A stretch of DNA of 7,834 nucleotides, taken from Alphaproteobacteria bacterium. Lineage in GTDB: Bacteria > Pseudomonadota > Alphaproteobacteria > Micropepsales > Micropepsaceae. Both the position numbers and the translations under genes were made by a program. The stretch covers positions 10,040-17,873 of the forward strand of contig PKWC01000003.1 in the NCBI GenBank assembly GCA_003131925.1, read 5' to 3'. Of the stretch, positions 6,705 through 7,834 are shown one piece after another; positions within the stretch are counted from its first letter, which is position 1; every line of letters begins with the position of its first letter. The notes under the pieces were generated by a model that saw only the letters and a program-made list of their open reading frames with translations, was not told the origin of the DNA and ran no database searches.

Positions 6705-7568
6705 TTGAGCGGCCGCATACCAACGCTCCCGAACTTCCTGGTTATCGGAGCTGCAAAGGCAGGAACGACAAGCCTTCATGAATACCTAACGTTGCATCCG
6801 CAAATATTCATGGCGCGGTCAAAATCTCCAGCTTTCTTCGATCCGCGACTAAGATGGGATCTTGGAGTGGAATGGTATAAGTCGAACTTTGACGCTCGTT
6901 TCTCTATAAATGGTGAAGTATCACCGCAGTACACGCTCTTTCCGACTGTATCTGGCGTGCCTAAGAAAATTAGGGATATTTTGGGCGCCCCGAAGCTCAT
7001 TTACTCGATTAGGGATCCGATTGATCGGTTGCTTTCAGAATATAGGGAAATTATGGATCAATGGCCAAGCCCGCGGCCTTTTGATGTCACTAACATAGAA
7101 ACGGACTGGAAACAATCAATTCAAAGTAGCTGTTATTTCTTCCAATTGTCACAGTACCTGGAGTTTTTTCCCCGTAGGTCAATCTTTGTCATGCTTTTGG
7201 AACGATTAAAGTCGAACCCGAGGGTGGTTTTGAGGGAAATCTTTCGTTTTCTTGGTGTGGATGAAGACTTTCGATCGTCGACCTACGAGCGGCGGTTCAA
7301 TGCAGGGGAGAATAAGAAATATATTGCTCCATGGTTCCAACTAATGGCACCGCAATTCTTGATCGAACAGATGAACACCCCTACTTGGCTGCCGTGGCCT
7401 GCGGCCAAGGTAACTCGATCAATCTCTCGCGTTGGCGGAAAGCTGATTGCGAGACCAGAAATCACAGCGGAGGATGATTTGCGACTTCAACAAATATTTC
7501 AGAATGATGTGTCGTCCTTACGAGAATTCTTGGGTGATCGTTTGCTGGAATGGCGCCCGTATCGTTGA
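6705..7568 (+). CDS. Sulfotransferase domain protein (NDST/NodH-like class)
   Basis: The 287-residue product has the 5'-phosphosulfate loop FLVIGAAKAGTTSLHEYL (residues 11-28, Lys18) and the strand GEVSPQYTLFP (70-80), typical of this family. The 3'-phosphate site is IYSIRDPIDRLLSEY (99-113; Arg103, Ser111). Then come QLSQYLEFFP (147-156), LLERLKSNP (164-172) and IFRFLGVDEDF (179-189), the usual sequence of a full sulfotransferase domain, so it is probably active. It should be cytoplasmic and use PAPS; the class commonly sulfates carbohydrates. It follows the glycosyltransferase-like gene by 52 bp with no clear promoter and is probably co-transcribed. Base composition is lower in GC than the upstream genes (for example, about one third GC over 7081-7140), with frequent ATT, AAA and AGG codons. 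The acceptor is unknown. It differs in detail from the sulfotransferase at 90-1052. Confidence 0.93.
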   Translation: MSGRIPTLPNFLVIGAAKAGTTSLHEYLTLHPQIFMARSKSPAFFDPRLRWDLGVEWYKSNFDARFSINGEVSPQYTLFPTVSGVPKKIRDILGAPKLIYSIRDPIDRLLSEYREIMDQWPSPRPFDVTNIETDWKQSIQSSCYFFQLSQYLEFFPRRSIFVMLLERLKSNPRVVLREIFRFLGVDEDFRSSTYERRFNAGENKKYIAPWFQLMAPQFLIEQMNTPTWLPWPAAKVTRSISRVGGKLIARPEITAEDDLRLQQIFQNDVSSLREFLGDRLLEWRPYR

Positions 7569-7569
7569 A

Positions 7570-7615
7570 GTCAGCCAATCTCTCATCAGTGAGACGTTAC
7601 CGCGCCGACACTGAC
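7570..7615. terminator. Possible bidirectional terminator between convergent genes
   Basis: The short gap holds an inner hairpin, TCTCA-TCAG-TGAGA (7581-7594), inside an outer inverted pair, GTCAG (7570-7574) and CTGAC (7611-7615). The location between the stops of two convergent genes suits termination. There is no T-run and the inner stem is only 5 bp, so support is weak. Confidence 0.25.
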
Positions 7616-7834
7616 TCAATGTGCGGGGGACGTGTACACGGGTGTTTCACGGGGAAGGATGTCCCAACCTGACTCGTTGTTGTCGATATACTGCGTCATC
7701 TGTTTGGGGTTCTGGCGGACGTTTACATCGACAAAGTTCCACGCGGCCATCCCGCCCGACCTCCACGTGGCTATCCCGCCCAGATGCCCCGTCAACATGG
7801 CAACAGCTCCTGTCGCGATGACCGCGTAATCGCC
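7616..7834 (-). CDS. 3' end of an unrecognised gene, cut by the window edge
   Basis: An open frame on the minus strand enters from the right edge and ends with TGA at 7616-7618, giving the last 72 residues. They include a possible membrane or buried helix (AVIATGAVAMLTGHLGGI), a short repeat-like segment GGIATWRSGGMAAWNF, and a polar tail with RQNPKQMTQYIDNNESGWD and a final PVYTSPAH. Codons favour G or C in third positions and the tail reads as real protein, unlike the overlapping plus-strand frames. An internal ATG at 7798 could be the start of a 60-residue protein, but the frame is open beyond it. I do not recognise the family. It is convergent with the second sulfotransferase, 48 bp away. 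Confidence 0.5.
   Translation of the reverse strand, partial: GDYAVIATGAVAMLTGHLGGIATWRSGGMAAWNFVDVNVRQNPKQMTQYIDNNESGWDILPRETPVYTSPAH
7738..7781. repeat. Imperfect 20-bp direct repeat, 24-bp period
   Basis: Two copies, TCCACGCGGCCATCCCGCCC (7738-7757) and TCCACGTGGCTATCCCGCCC (7762-7781), differ at two positions. The 24-bp period equals eight codons and, in the minus-strand frame, encodes GGIATWR and GGMAAWN. A small in-frame tandem duplication within the partial gene explains it. Confidence 0.7.

Overview
The window looks like part of a bacterial extracellular or surface polysaccharide locus. It is moderately GC-rich over most of its length, uses TTG starts with strong Shine-Dalgarno sequences, and carries a ligase of the type found beside exosortase A systems. 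A proteobacterium is likely, possibly alphaproteobacterial, but the sequence alone does not fix the taxon. No rRNA, tRNA, CRISPR array, insertion sequence or phage gene was seen.

Layout, left to right: (1) a PAPS-dependent sulfotransferase-like gene on the minus strand (90-1052); (2) an apparently non-coding stretch of about 520 bp (1053-1570) between divergent genes, with one weak sigma-54-like site; (3) a multi-pass membrane protein of the O-antigen ligase/polymerase superfamily (1571-2878), closest by eye to the 'putative O-glycosylation ligase, exosortase A-associated' type; (4) a small one-helix membrane protein on the minus strand (2964-3179), convergent with the ligase; (5) a 240-bp leader, then a 719-residue exported protein (3421-5580) with a Tat-type signal, an N-terminal segment resembling the PcRGLX/YetA-like RIFT barrel, and a helical central region, so a candidate polysaccharide lyase or hydrolase; (6) a GT-A-like glycosyltransferase-type protein (open frame 5759-6652) whose N-terminus is uncertain and may be frameshifted at a T7 run; (7) a second sulfotransferase (6705-7568), unrelated in detail to the first and lower in GC; (8) the 3' end of an unrecognised minus-strand gene leaving the right edge (7616-7834).

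The inferred joint role is to build and decorate a secreted glycan. The glycosyltransferase-like protein would add a sugar, the membrane ligase would polymerise or transfer lipid-linked chains at the periplasmic face, the two sulfotransferases would sulfate sugars or another acceptor, and the Tat-exported enzyme would trim or cleave the polymer. The combination of two sulfotransferases, an exosortase-type ligase and a lyase-like protein is the most interesting aspect. The substrate and the sulfated product are inference only.
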